DNA of 64,000 nucleotides from Chryseobacterium pennae (GTDB lineage: Bacteria; Bacteroidota; Bacteroidia; Flavobacteriales; Weeksellaceae): NCBI RefSeq assembly GCF_003385515.1, contig NZ_QNVT01000023.1, positions 34,683-98,682 on the forward strand, read 5' to 3'. This document shows positions 51,179-59,974 of the stretch, piece after piece (the first letter of the stretch is position 1; each line of letters starts with the position of its first letter). The position numbers and the translations under genes are program-made. Below the pieces are notes generated by a model that worked only from the letters and a program-made list of their open reading frames with translations, was not told the DNA's origin and ran no database searches.

Positions 51179-52000
51179 ATGAGCACACTAAAACTAAAAG
51201 ACGGAACAGAAATCTATTACAAAGACTGGGGAAAAGGCGAAACCTTATTTTTTCATCATGGCTGGCCATTATCCAGTGATGATTGGGATGCACAGATGTT
51301 TTTCTTTCTGGAGCAGGGTTACAGGGTTATTGCCCATGACAGAAGAGGACATGGAAGATCTGAACAAACTCCTTATGGCCATGATATGGACACCTATGCT
51401 TCAGATGTGGCAGAAATTGTAGAGGCATTGGATCTGAAAGACGTTATCCACATTGGCCATTCCACTGGTGGTGGTGAAGTGATCCGATATGTTGCCAAAT
51501 ATGGAAAAGGAAGGGCTTCCAAAGCAGTTTTGGTAAGTGCGGTAACGCCCATTATGGTTCAGAATGAGAATAATCCTAATGGAGTTCCCATTGCTGTTTT
51601 TGATGATATCCGAAACAATACAGCCAACCACAGACAGCAGTTCTTTATTGATATAACTTTCCCTTTTTACGGGTATAACAGAGAAGGGGCAAAAGTGTCT
51701 GAAGGAATCCAGCGAAACTGGTGGAGACAGGGAATGAGCGGTTCTATTAAGGCGCATTACGATTGTGTAAAAGCTTTTTCTGAAACAGATTTTACAGAAA
51801 ACCTTAAAAGTGTGGAAATACCTGTACTGGTAATGCATGGCGAAGATGATCAGATCGTCCCTTTTGAAACCACGGGAAAAGTGGCTGCTACCTTACTTAA
51901 AAACGGAAAGCTGATTTCTTATCCAGGTTTCCCTCATGGAATGCCTACTACAGAAGCAGAAACGATCAACAGAGATCTTTTGGAGTTTATTAAATCTTAA
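51179..52000 (+). CDS. Alpha/beta hydrolase (non-haem chloroperoxidase/esterase-like)
   Basis: A 273-residue cytosolic hydrolase. The oxyanion region is HHGWPLSSDDWD, the nucleophile elbow is GHSTGGGE (Ser about 96), the acid is in MHGEDDQIVP and the catalytic His in GFPHGMP. This set is typical of the perhydrolase/arylesterase subgroup called non-haem chloroperoxidases. The natural substrate is unknown. It is monocistronic and is the last gene before rpmI. Confidence 0.93.
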   Translation: MSTLKLKDGTEIYYKDWGKGETLFFHHGWPLSSDDWDAQMFFFLEQGYRVIAHDRRGHGRSEQTPYGHDMDTYASDVAEIVEALDLKDVIHIGHSTGGGEVIRYVAKYGKGRASKAVLVSAVTPIMVQNENNPNGVPIAVFDDIRNNTANHRQQFFIDITFPFYGYNREGAKVSEGIQRNWWRQGMSGSIKAHYDCVKAFSETDFTENLKSVEIPVLVMHGEDDQIVPFETTGKVAATLLKNGKLISYPGFPHGMPTTEAETINRDLLEFIKS

Positions 52001-52366
52001 AAATACACTGTGTGCTATTCTGATGATAGTTTTTCTGAAGCCTTACTGATTTCTTCAAAGAAATAGATCAAGCAGCTGGAACTTATCCGCGTTATGAATA
52101 TGATGGATTTATTAATGATCATTATTTAATTCATTCACAACTCACCTGTAACGACAAATTTCAGACAGAAAAATTTATAGTACCCTGAATGCATAAATTT
52201 CTTTTATTCATGCATTCAGGGTATCAATATAAGAGACTTCCTCTGAAACTTAAAAATTCCTTTCAGGTATCACTTTTTTTTCGTACTTTTGCACACTATT
52301 ATTCCTAACGTCTTTAGGAGTAGCCAAAACAGATATTGATAACAAAAACAATAAAAAAGCAAAACA
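52001..52366. other. Gap before rpmI with a hairpin and an ORF remnant
   Basis: A short open stretch (52042-52188) encodes a peptide with QAAGTYPRYEYDGFIND but has no start codon, so it is either a relic or chance. It runs into a perfect 14-bp inverted repeat (52181-52194 with 52210-52223) that has no T run on the plus strand. The rest contains the rpmI promoter. Confidence 0.45.
52284..52291 (+). promoter_or_regulatory. -7 element of rpmI-rplT
   Basis: TACTTTTG matches TAnnTTTG. It provides an independent promoter, with a leader of about 70 nt to the ATG at 52367, for ribosomal genes that here are separated from infC. Confidence 0.65.
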
Positions 52367-52564
52367 ATGCCAAAATTAAAAACGAAATCAGGTGCTAAGA
52401 AACGTTTTGCTCTTACTGGAACAGGTAAGATCAAAAGAAAAAACGCTTACAAAAGCCACATCTTAACTAAGAAAGAAACTAAGCAGAAGAGAAATCTTAC
52501 TACTACTTCTTACGTAGCTAAAGTGGATGAGAAAAGCGTTCAACGTCAATTAGCAATTAAGTAG
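52367..52564 (+). CDS. rpmI: 50S ribosomal protein L35
   Basis: A 65-residue basic protein of usual length with the L35 pattern MPKLKTKSGAKKRFALTGTG. It is followed by rplT after 122 bp. Confidence 0.98.
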   Translation: MPKLKTKSGAKKRFALTGTGKIKRKNAYKSHILTKKETKQKRNLTTTSYVAKVDEKSVQRQLAIK

Positions 52565-52686
52565 TTTTTATAAATCTATATTCGGTTTATAAGAATTCAA
52601 AAACAAATTCAAAATTTTAACCCTGAAACGGTGCCAATTAAGAGTAACATTTGTTACCGCCCTTTTCAAAAAAAACAATTTAAATT

Positions 52687-53031
52687 ATGCCAAGATCAGT
52701 AAATGCAGTAGCTTCAAGAGCTCGCAGAAAGAAAATTTTTAAGCAAGCTAAAGGTTTTTTCGGTAGAAGAAAGAACGTTTGGACTGTAGCTAAAAACGCG
52801 GTAGAAAAAGCAATGCAATATGCTTACCGTGGTAGAAAAGAGAAGAAAAGAAACTTCAGAGCACTTTGGATCACTCGTATCAACGCGGGAACTAGAGAGC
52901 ACGGAATGTCTTACTCTCAATTTATGGGAGCTCTTAAAAAGAACAACATTGAGCTTAACAGAAAAGTTTTAGCAGATTTAGCAATGAATCACCCTGAAGC
53001 TTTCAAAGCTGTTGTAGATCAAGTAAAATAA
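52687..53031 (+). CDS. rplT: 50S ribosomal protein L20
   Basis: A 114-residue protein of the expected length. The L20 landmarks include MPRSVNAVASRARRKKI and RALWITRINAGTREHGMSYSQFM. It ends at a terminator, so rpmI-rplT is a closed two-gene unit. Confidence 0.98.
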   Translation: MPRSVNAVASRARRKKIFKQAKGFFGRRKNVWTVAKNAVEKAMQYAYRGRKEKKRNFRALWITRINAGTREHGMSYSQFMGALKKNNIELNRKVLADLAMNHPEAFKAVVDQVK

Positions 53032-53060
53032 TGTAGAATACTATTTTTGTTATCAATATA

Positions 53061-53087
53061 AGTCCCGGATTTTTCCGGGATTTTTTG
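53061..53087 (+). terminator. Terminator after rplT
   Basis: A 9-bp GC-rich stem (AGTCCCGGA / TCCGGGATT) with a 4-nt loop and TTTTTT. Confidence 0.9.
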
Positions 53088-53294
53088 TTTATATAGCTTA
53101 ATGGCTCCATGGTATAAAAAATAATATGATAATTAGGTAATCTGATGAAAATTAAATTAGTTTTAAGATCAATAATACAACAAGATAAATCATTATTGAA
53201 AAATCAATTAAATAGCGATTAATAAAGCTAATTAAGCGAAATAAATAATGATTAATTCATATATTAGCAATTGAAAAATAATTCAATTGAATAA

Positions 53295-54476
53295 ATGAAA
53301 AAAATAGCTGTTTTTTTATTTACATCCTTAGCATTACACCATATTGGAGCACAAAATCTAATACCGTCTTATAAGACCAGAGCGGATATGGTTTCTCAGG
53401 CAAATATTAATAACAACCTTCTTGAGTTTTCTAATCTTGGGGTAAAAACGACCGGATCATCAGAAAATACCAATGCATTTAACTGGCTTAAAAATAAATA
53501 TCTTTCTTATGGATATGCCGCAAACCAGATACAGGAAGATCCGTTTACCTTCTGGGGAGGCGATTCCAAAAATTTAGTGATTACTAAAACAGGTACGGTG
53601 TATCCTGATAAGTATATCATTATCTGCGGACATTATGATACTATAGTAGGACCAGGAGTAAGTGACAATGGAAGTGGCACTTCTATTCTTTTGGAGGCAG
53701 CTAGAATATTAAGAAATATTCCTACAGAATACTCTATTAAATTTATTCATTTTTCCGGAGAAGAACAGGGTCTGATAGGCAGCTATCATTATGCTGATAA
53801 TATTGCTTATCAGGGAAATGTACGGAAACAGGATATTAAACTTGTCTTTAATATTGATCAGGTAGGTGGTCAATTGGGAAATAACAACAATACCATTACC
53901 TGTGAAAAAGATATTAGCGGGCAATCTGCTAACAATGCGGCATCTGCTGCTGCAACGCAGGAACTGGCAGTATGTACCGGCCTCTACTCTCCTCTTCAGA
54001 CTTATATTTCCAATGCCTATAGCTCAGACTATATCCCTTTTGAGGAGAAAGGATATACAATTACCGGGTTTTATGAGCGTATCAAAAGTAATAATGAGCA
54101 TTCTGCGGATGATACTTTGGCCAATATCGATCCTGTATATGTGTTTAATGTAGGAAAAGCGGCTGTAGGTGCATTACAACATTTTGCCGTTGCCTCTACA
54201 TCTAATGACATTCTGGGAACTCACGAAACTGCTGCACAAAAGGATTTGGAGACAGTCAACATTTATCCTAATCCTGCAAAGAATCTGCTAACGGTTGAGC
54301 TCCCTCAAAGTAATCTACCTTTCAATATTGAACTTTCTGACATGACAGGGAATGTATTACTCCGTACAGAAAACCAGCGGAACATAGACACTACCTCATT
54401 AAATAAAGGAGTTTATATGGTATCTGTAAAAACAGGTCAAAATCATATCATTAAGAAGGTAATCATTGATAAATAA
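53295..54476 (+). CDS. Secreted M28 aminopeptidase, copy 1 (T9SS)
   Basis: A 393-residue secreted zinc exopeptidase of the leucyl aminopeptidase type. It has a signal peptide ending IGA-Q. The metal ligands appear in order: GHYDT (His, Asp nearby), VSDNGSGTS (bridging Asp), FSGEEQGLIGS (Glu-Glu, including the catalytic Glu), NIDQVGG and the C-terminal SNNEHSADDT (His). The T9SS tail has IYPNPAKN. It cleaves N-terminal residues from peptides outside the cell. First of three tandem copies. Confidence 0.95.
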   Translation: MKKIAVFLFTSLALHHIGAQNLIPSYKTRADMVSQANINNNLLEFSNLGVKTTGSSENTNAFNWLKNKYLSYGYAANQIQEDPFTFWGGDSKNLVITKTGTVYPDKYIIICGHYDTIVGPGVSDNGSGTSILLEAARILRNIPTEYSIKFIHFSGEEQGLIGSYHYADNIAYQGNVRKQDIKLVFNIDQVGGQLGNNNNTITCEKDISGQSANNAASAAATQELAVCTGLYSPLQTYISNAYSSDYIPFEEKGYTITGFYERIKSNNEHSADDTLANIDPVYVFNVGKAAVGALQHFAVASTSNDILGTHETAAQKDLETVNIYPNPAKNLLTVELPQSNLPFNIELSDMTGNVLLRTENQRNIDTTSLNKGVYMVSVKTGQNHIIKKVIIDK

Positions 54477-54542
54477 TCAGCCTTCAATAATGAATCAGTT
54501 GTTCCCTTGAAGTGTAATAATAATTCTAATAAAGATTGTATG

Positions 54543-55718
54543 ATGAAAAAAATTACTGCTTTTTTATTAACTGCCATAGCAACCTATACTATAGAAGCCC
54601 AAAGTTTTATCCAGGCCTATAAAAACAGGGCTGATGCTGTTTCCCAAACGGATATTATTACCAATCTTCAGGAGTTTGCGGGTTGGGGAATTAAAACAAC
54701 AGGTTCTCAAGCCAATGCCAATGCATTAAACTGGCTTAAAAACAAATATCTTTCTTATGGATATACTGCCAGCCAAATGGAAGAAGATCCCTTTACTTTT
54801 GGGGGAGGCAGTTCCAAAAATTTAATCATTACGAAAACAGGAACAGTGTATCCTGATAAATTCGTTATCATTTGTGGACATTTTGATACCATCAATGGCC
54901 CCGGAGTGAATGACAATGGCAGCGGTACTTCCATTATTTTAGAAGCAGCAAGAATTTTAAGAACAATACCTACTGAATATTCTATTAAATTCATTCATTT
55001 CTCTGGAGAAGAACAGGGACTTCTGGGAAGTTTCCATTATGTGAATAATGTTGTTTACCAGGGAAATAACCGTGTTCTTGACATTAAACTTGTTTTTAAC
55101 CTGGATCAGGTAGGTGGTGTAAAAGGAAATAATAATAATACCGTATTCTGTGATGAAGATAAAGGTGGTGTTTCCAGTAATAATGCAGCTTCTGCTGCAG
55201 TAACTCAACAGCTCAGAAACTGTACCACACTCTATTCTACACTTCAGACAGATGTAGACCCTGCTGAAAATACAGATTACATCCCTTTTGAAAACAAAGG
55301 AGAAACCATTACAGGTTTCTTTGAATGGAACAGAAGTAACTTTCCGCATACAGGCAACGACACTTTTGCCAATACAGATCCCGTATATATTTATAATATA
55401 GGAAAAGCGGCTGTTGGTGCTTTACAACATTTTGCTGTTGCTTCAGGAACATTAGGAACGGATGAAGTTCGTCCAAAAAACACATTGGAAAACATAAAGC
55501 TTTACCCAAATCCTACTAAAAATTTTATCAGTATTGAATTTCCTGATTCTAATATTAAAAATTTCAGTTTTGAAGTTACAGATTTTCAGGGACACTCACT
55601 CCTTAAAACTTCCAATAAAAAAAGAATTGATGTCTCCAGTCTTGAAAATGGTGCTTATGTTGGTGTTATAAAAGCTGGAGATCAGACTGTGGTAAGAAAA
55701 GTTATTATTGCCAAGTAA
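54543..55718 (+). CDS. Secreted M28 aminopeptidase, copy 2 (T9SS)
   Basis: A 391-residue tandem copy. The ATG at 54543 (MKKITAF) is preferred over the upstream in-frame ATG at 54507, because the signal peptide starts there. It has the full ligand set (GHFDT, VNDNGSGTS, FSGEEQGLLGS, NLDQVGG, NFPHTGNDTF). The short tail resembles the T9SS sorting domain (LYPNPTKN). It is closely related to copy 3, sharing the insert VDPAExTDYIPFE and CDEDxGGVSSNN. Confidence 0.95.
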   Translation: MKKITAFLLTAIATYTIEAQSFIQAYKNRADAVSQTDIITNLQEFAGWGIKTTGSQANANALNWLKNKYLSYGYTASQMEEDPFTFGGGSSKNLIITKTGTVYPDKFVIICGHFDTINGPGVNDNGSGTSIILEAARILRTIPTEYSIKFIHFSGEEQGLLGSFHYVNNVVYQGNNRVLDIKLVFNLDQVGGVKGNNNNTVFCDEDKGGVSSNNAASAAVTQQLRNCTTLYSTLQTDVDPAENTDYIPFENKGETITGFFEWNRSNFPHTGNDTFANTDPVYIYNIGKAAVGALQHFAVASGTLGTDEVRPKNTLENIKLYPNPTKNFISIEFPDSNIKNFSFEVTDFQGHSLLKTSNKKRIDVSSLENGAYVGVIKAGDQTVVRKVIIAK

Positions 55719-55754
55719 TTTTTCAACCTTAACAATTTTCATTTTAAATACATT

Positions 55755-55789
55755 AAACCCTTTGAAACCCTTCAAAGGGTTTAGTTTTC
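55755..55789 (+). terminator. Terminator after M28 copy 2
   Basis: A perfect 12-bp stem (AAACCCTTTGAA / TTCAAAGGGTTT) with a 4-nt loop. The T run is short and interrupted. Confidence 0.65.
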
Positions 55790-55900
55790 AATTAACCATA
55801 TTTATAAGCATTCTACAGAATCACTACTCTATTTTATATATTCCAAATAAAATACTATGGCATTCATAAAATATTACACACTTTATTGTGATTTATTTAC

Positions 55901-55908
55901 TACATTCG
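55901..55908 (+). promoter_or_regulatory. -7 element of M28 copy 3
   Basis: TACATTCG, a TAnnTTCG variant, 23 bp before the ATG at 55932. Confidence 0.45.
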
Positions 55909-55931
55909 TGGTACCAAATAAATAAATTTAT

Positions 55932-57104
55932 ATGAAAAGAATTACCACATTTTTATGCACTTCACTGATTATGCAAGCTATGAGTGCTCAAACTTTTATT
56001 CAGGCTTATAAAGACCGGGCTGATATGGTTACTCAAACTAATATTACTACAAATCTTCAGGAGTTCGGCAATCTGGGTATAAAAAAGACAGGATCTGTAG
56101 CCAATGCAAATACTTTAACCTGGATCAAAAACAAATATCTGTCTTACGGATATACTGCCAGTCAGATTGAGGAAAGTCCTTTTACCTATGGTTCAACGAA
56201 TTCAAAGAATTTAATCATTACTAAAACAGGAACGCTTTATCCAAACAAGTATGTAATTATCTGTGGGCATTTCGATACAATTTATGGACCTGGAGTAAAT
56301 GATAATGGCAGTGGAACGTCTATCATTCTGGAAGCTGCCAGAATATTGAAAAATGTTCCTACAGAGTATTCTATTAAGTTTATTCATTTTTCCGGAGAAG
56401 AACAAGGATTGATAGGCAGCAGTCATTATGTTAATAATGTTGCTTACCAGGGCGGTGTCCGTAAACTGGATATAAAACTTGTTTTCAACCTGGATCAGGT
56501 AGGTGGTGTAAAAGGAAATAACAACAATACCGTATACTGTGATGAAGACCAGGGTGGTGTTTCAAGTAATAATGCCGCATCTGCTGCAGTAACCCAACAG
56601 CTCAGAAACTGTACAGCACTCTATTCTCCGCTTCAGACTGCTGTAGATCCTGCTGAAGACACCGATTATATTCCTTTTGAACGAAAGGGTGAAGTGATCA
56701 CCGGTTTTTTTGAAAGAATAAGAAGCAGCTATCCTCATACTACCAAGGATACTTTTGCGAATGTAGATCCTGTTTATGTTTATAATATTGGAAAGGCTAC
56801 TGTGGGTGCTTTACAGCATTTTGCAACAGCTTCCACAACCTTAGGCGCAAATAAAACAGCTCCACAAAACTCATTGGAAAATATAAAGCTCTACCCTAAC
56901 CCTGCCAGCAATATTCTTAATATTGAATTGCCTGATAAAACAGCAAATTTCAGCTTTGAAATAACAAATATATCAGGAAGAACTTTATTGAAAGTGAATA
57001 ATGAAACTAAAATTAATGTTTCTACCTTGGAAAGAGGTGTTTATGTAGGGATTTTAAAAGTTGGGGAACAGACGTTCGTTAAAAATATTATGATTGAGAG
57101 ATAA
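55932..57104 (+). CDS. Secreted M28 aminopeptidase, copy 3 (T9SS)
   Basis: A 390-residue tandem copy with signal peptide ending MSA-Q. The zinc ligands are intact (GHFDT, VNDNGSGTS, FSGEEQGLIGS, NLDQVGG, SSYPHTTKDTF). The T9SS tail has LYPNPASN. It is closest to copy 2, so the second duplication is the younger one. It is transcribed from its own promoter. Confidence 0.95.
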   Translation: MKRITTFLCTSLIMQAMSAQTFIQAYKDRADMVTQTNITTNLQEFGNLGIKKTGSVANANTLTWIKNKYLSYGYTASQIEESPFTYGSTNSKNLIITKTGTLYPNKYVIICGHFDTIYGPGVNDNGSGTSIILEAARILKNVPTEYSIKFIHFSGEEQGLIGSSHYVNNVAYQGGVRKLDIKLVFNLDQVGGVKGNNNNTVYCDEDQGGVSSNNAASAAVTQQLRNCTALYSPLQTAVDPAEDTDYIPFERKGEVITGFFERIRSSYPHTTKDTFANVDPVYVYNIGKATVGALQHFATASTTLGANKTAPQNSLENIKLYPNPASNILNIELPDKTANFSFEITNISGRTLLKVNNETKINVSTLERGVYVGILKVGEQTFVKNIMIER

Positions 57105-57113
57105 CCTATTAAT

Positions 57114-57145
57114 AAAAAAAACAGAGCAATTTGCTCTGTTTTTTA
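57114..57145. terminator. Bidirectional terminator between M28 copy 3 and the RNA ligase
   Basis: AAAAAACAGAGCAA pairs with TTGCTCTGTTTTTT around a 1-nt centre; it is near-symmetric, so it can act on both strands. Confidence 0.85.
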
Positions 57146-57166
57146 TTTATCTGTATTACATTATTT

Positions 57167-58201
57167 TTATTCTGCCGCTATTGAAATTATTTTCTGAATT
57201 TCAGAATGAAGTCTTTCAGTAATCCATCTCTGATCTTCGAGATCCAGTTCTTTGAGCAGATCACCATTATTTTCATTAAAATCAGTAATAATATCCTGTA
57301 AAAATTCAGATTTAATTTCAGAGATACGAAGCATATTATTGATATCCAAGGCCCCTACTTTAGACAGCACACTCTCCAGCCGATTTTGTGACACATACGT
57401 TCTTAATTCATCAATAATAAAGGAAAGATTTTCAGCTTTCGAAGAAATATCAGGAATAAATGACCATTTCTCAGCTTTATGGAACTTCTCTTCTTCATCA
57501 AATTCAGGATTTTTCAATTTGATAATCGGCCGATTGGATAATAATTCGATATTTTTCAAATTATAAGGTTTGATCACAACTCCTTCTATGAGGTTTTGCT
57601 CCAATTCCGGAAGGTTAAACTGTTGGGTGGGAATAGGAGAATTTATCCTGGTGTTAAAGTTCAGAACTTCATTAAACTTCCCTATTAATAAAGGTTTTAC
57701 GTAAGGAACACCAAATTGCTCAAAATAAGAGACTGCAGTTTCATAATCAAGATAATACTTTGTCCCCTGTTCATTGACGATTCCTATATCAAAAGCACAA
57801 AAATGGATATCCGGAGCGTAATAGACTCCTGTTTGGATCGCCTGTACATGTTCAACATCCTGAACATCAAGGTGAGGATATTTCCCTCCAAACAATTCTC
57901 CGTAGATAATATACCTGCTCCCCAGAATTACAGCACTCAAGTGCTCAAATAAGCTGATTATCGTACTTTCTAACTGATTAACAACAAGCTGAAATCCAAA
58001 AAAATCATCTCCCCAATTAAGATATTCCCTTCTTTTGGCATATTGAAGCTTATGATCTTGATAGGAAAAACTAAAATTAGCACCATGAACTTTTTCGGTC
58101 ACTACCCATTTTAATTTATCTAATTTTGATAGTTCATTCTCATTAAGCCCAATCTTCTTTAAGGTATCAGGCATTTTCTCATATCCGGAAAATTCATTCA
58201 T
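57167..58201 (-). CDS. RNA ligase of the T4 Rnl2-like family
   Basis: A 344-residue nucleotidyltransferase. The motif I lysine that becomes AMP-linked is K37 in TEKVHGANFSF, matching the KxHGxN form of the T4 Rnl2/RNA-editing ligase branch. Motifs III-IV-like segments are seen as YIIYGELFGGKYPHL and motif V as LIEGVVIKP. A C-terminal helical domain (about 240-344) follows, as in Rnl2. Such enzymes seal nicks in double-stranded RNA. No tRNA or end-healing gene is adjacent, so the target is unknown. Confidence 0.9.
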   Translation of the reverse strand: MNEFSGYEKMPDTLKKIGLNENELSKLDKLKWVVTEKVHGANFSFSYQDHKLQYAKRREYLNWGDDFFGFQLVVNQLESTIISLFEHLSAVILGSRYIIYGELFGGKYPHLDVQDVEHVQAIQTGVYYAPDIHFCAFDIGIVNEQGTKYYLDYETAVSYFEQFGVPYVKPLLIGKFNEVLNFNTRINSPIPTQQFNLPELEQNLIEGVVIKPYNLKNIELLSNRPIIKLKNPEFDEEEKFHKAEKWSFIPDISSKAENLSFIIDELRTYVSQNRLESVLSKVGALDINNMLRISEIKSEFLQDIITDFNENNGDLLKELDLEDQRWITERLHSEIQKIISIAAE

Positions 58202-58733
58202 TTGGTTAAAAGTATTATTAATTGGGGGTAAATATAGCAGTTTTTTGTAATATGGTGATTTCTTCTAGTTAATATAGAAAAGCCCGTAATGTTTTTTTTG
58301 TTATTATTGAAAATATGATACTTTTACTCTTGTGAGTAAATTTTCTTTTTAAATGATCCGACAAGCCATTTAAGTGCTTGTTATAGCTGTTGCCCAGGAC
58401 TCAGAATTATGCCCAAAATTCAGTTTATTATCTGCATAGTGCTATAGAAAATGATACAACTTTTGACATATCGATTGATCAGATTATTAATTACTGCGGT
58501 TCTATTCCTAAAGAAATAATTTTGGCAAATAAAACTGAACCTGAACAGATTCGTTTCATAGAGCAGCCCGAAAAGAAAGATAAGCAAACCATTTTCAGAC
58601 TCGGATAGAAAATGCTTACCAATTTTCGCTAAAAATGCCGGTACTTTATAACATAAAATCCACTGCAATTGTGATAGGTTTATTTTTACTATCAATCGCG
58701 GACTTCAAGTCCACGATATCTGTGGGGCTATAA
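58202..58733. other. Gap between the RNA ligase and the Rhs tip array
   Basis: About 530 bp. A weak ORF at 58390-58608 (plus) encodes a 72-residue peptide (IPKEIILANKTEPEQIRF) from a TTG start, with no recognised family, and is possibly a relic. Near 58697-58720, GGACTT-C-AAGTCC forms a small hairpin of the kind seen in dispersed palindromic repeats. No transposase remains. Confidence 0.45.
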
Positions 58734-59213
58734 CTACTTTTGTTCATCGCTAGAATTTTTAACATTAAAATATTCAGGCCATTTCGTTTTAGTATCAAAT
58801 ACAGCTTTTTCAAATATTGCATTTTCAATTCCTAAAACATATTCAAAATTTGCTCCTTTTAAATTTGCATTTCGAAAATTTGCTCCTTCAATATTTGCTC
58901 CCTCAAAATTTGCATTTTGAAGATTTGCATTTTCAAATAAAGTGGAAATTGATGTACTATTCTTTAATACTGCATTTGATAAATCCGTATTTCTTAAATC
59001 AGCAACAATTAAGTTAGCTGATTCTAAATTACACCCGTTCATTTTTGCATTGAATAAAATTGCCCCTCTAAGATTAGAGTTTTTAAAACTTGAACCTGTC
59101 AAATCGGCATCTTCTAGATTTGCTCTATGAAGATTTAAATTTTCTAATGAGATACCATTTAAATGTTCAAATGGTATTACTACATTAATATCCGTAGCGC
59201 AATATATTATCAT
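58734..59213 (-). CDS. Pentapeptide-repeat protein, fused in frame to an Rhs remnant
   Basis: A 159-residue protein. From about residue 20 to 135 it consists of pentapeptide units of the A(N/D)Lxx or A(N/D)Fxx type (LNLHRANLEDADLTGSSF, ANLQNANFEGANIEGANF), which fold into a right-handed quadrilateral beta-helix. The end is unrelated (TKWPEYFNVKNSSDEQK). The reading frame is open upstream to 59420, and from about 59378 it encodes Rhs-like sequence, so the listed Met may be internal to a truncated Rhs-pentapeptide gene. DNA-mimic or toxin-tip roles are conceivable. Confidence 0.8.
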   Translation of the reverse strand: MIIYCATDINVVIPFEHLNGISLENLNLHRANLEDADLTGSSFKNSNLRGAILFNAKMNGCNLESANLIVADLRNTDLSNAVLKNSTSISTLFENANLQNANFEGANIEGANFRNANLKGANFEYVLGIENAIFEKAVFDTKTKWPEYFNVKNSSDEQK

Positions 59214-59378
59214 ATCTTTATCTTTATACTGGTGAAAATAACAGCTTTCTGTGAAACTGTAAAAGCCTTCTGAAGTGGGTACAAAATCCAGTTTCCATGC
59301 TAGGGGATCTCCTATATTAGGAAAGGTTGTTCCGAGATTTCCGTAAGCCTGTTCTTCAAAAGCAGATTCGGTACGACA
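59214..59378 (-). pseudogene. Rhs remnant upstream of the pentapeptide gene
   Basis: Translated in the frame of the pentapeptide gene it reads ESAFEEQAYGNLG, DPLAWKLDFVPTSEGFYSF and HQYKD. This matches the FVPTSESYFNFE region of the Rhs gene at the right window edge. The homology stops abruptly at HQYKDKD, where the Rhs family has YQYKDHLGN, and the pentapeptide part begins. There is no start codon or ribosome site, so this is a 5'-truncated fragment. Confidence 0.65.
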
Positions 59379-59466
59379 GGTCAGACAGATCGTTCTATTC
59401 CTAAGTATTATCCTGAAGATTTATTTTTCTTGTTCTGTTTTCTAATACAAAACAGAACAACATAAA

Positions 59467-59496
59467 ACACAAAAACCTCGCAAACTGCGAGGTTTT
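59467..59496 (-). terminator. Terminator of the caspase-like tip module
   Basis: AAAACCTCGCA (59472-59482) pairs with TGCGAGGTTTT (59486-59496) with a 3-nt loop; on the minus strand a T-rich run follows. It separates the third tip module from the Rhs remnant. Confidence 0.85.
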
Positions 59497-59546
59497 ATCT
59501 TGATCTTCCACATTAAAGGATTCGTACGATAACGAAGAAAACAAAA

Positions 59547-59963
59547 CTATGGCAATATAAGTCTATATTTATTTTGATTCTTTAATCGATAAACATATAT
59601 TTTGTTTGTAGTCTTTGTTGAATCAATCTCAACTTTTATCGGAGTTTTTTTTACGTAATCAATTCCGTCATCATATTCTACAACTTTTTTAATTGGATGA
59701 TTAATAACGAAGATGTATTCATCTGTCTTACTAAGTTTAGTATTTGATAAAATACTAATACCAATGTTTTTTAAATCATAATCCGATATTATATATCCAA
59801 AACTTTCATGAAAATACGAACTTTTAAAAAGAGAATCATTAAAAATTTTGAAATTATATTCGCCCATAAATTCAGTATCAACTCTCTTTTCTCTATTAAC
59901 AAAATAAATGAGAAAAAGTATTATTGATAATATAGATATTCCTAAAATTATTTTTTTATTCAT
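59547..59963 (-). CDS. Membrane-anchored candidate immunity protein of the caspase-like tip
   Basis: A 138-residue protein with an N-terminal transmembrane helix (KKIILGISILSIILFLIYFV), so the rest is most likely periplasmic. The soluble part is beta-rich and lysine-rich. No family was recognised. It starts 11 bp after the caspase-like tip and ends before a terminator, which places it as the partner of that tip. Confidence 0.65.
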   Translation of the reverse strand: MNKKIILGISILSIILFLIYFVNREKRVDTEFMGEYNFKIFNDSLFKSSYFHESFGYIISDYDLKNIGISILSNTKLSKTDEYIFVINHPIKKVVEYDDGIDYVKKTPIKVEIDSTKTTNKIYVYRLKNQNKYRLILP

Positions 59964-59974
59964 GAGTAAGGTTT

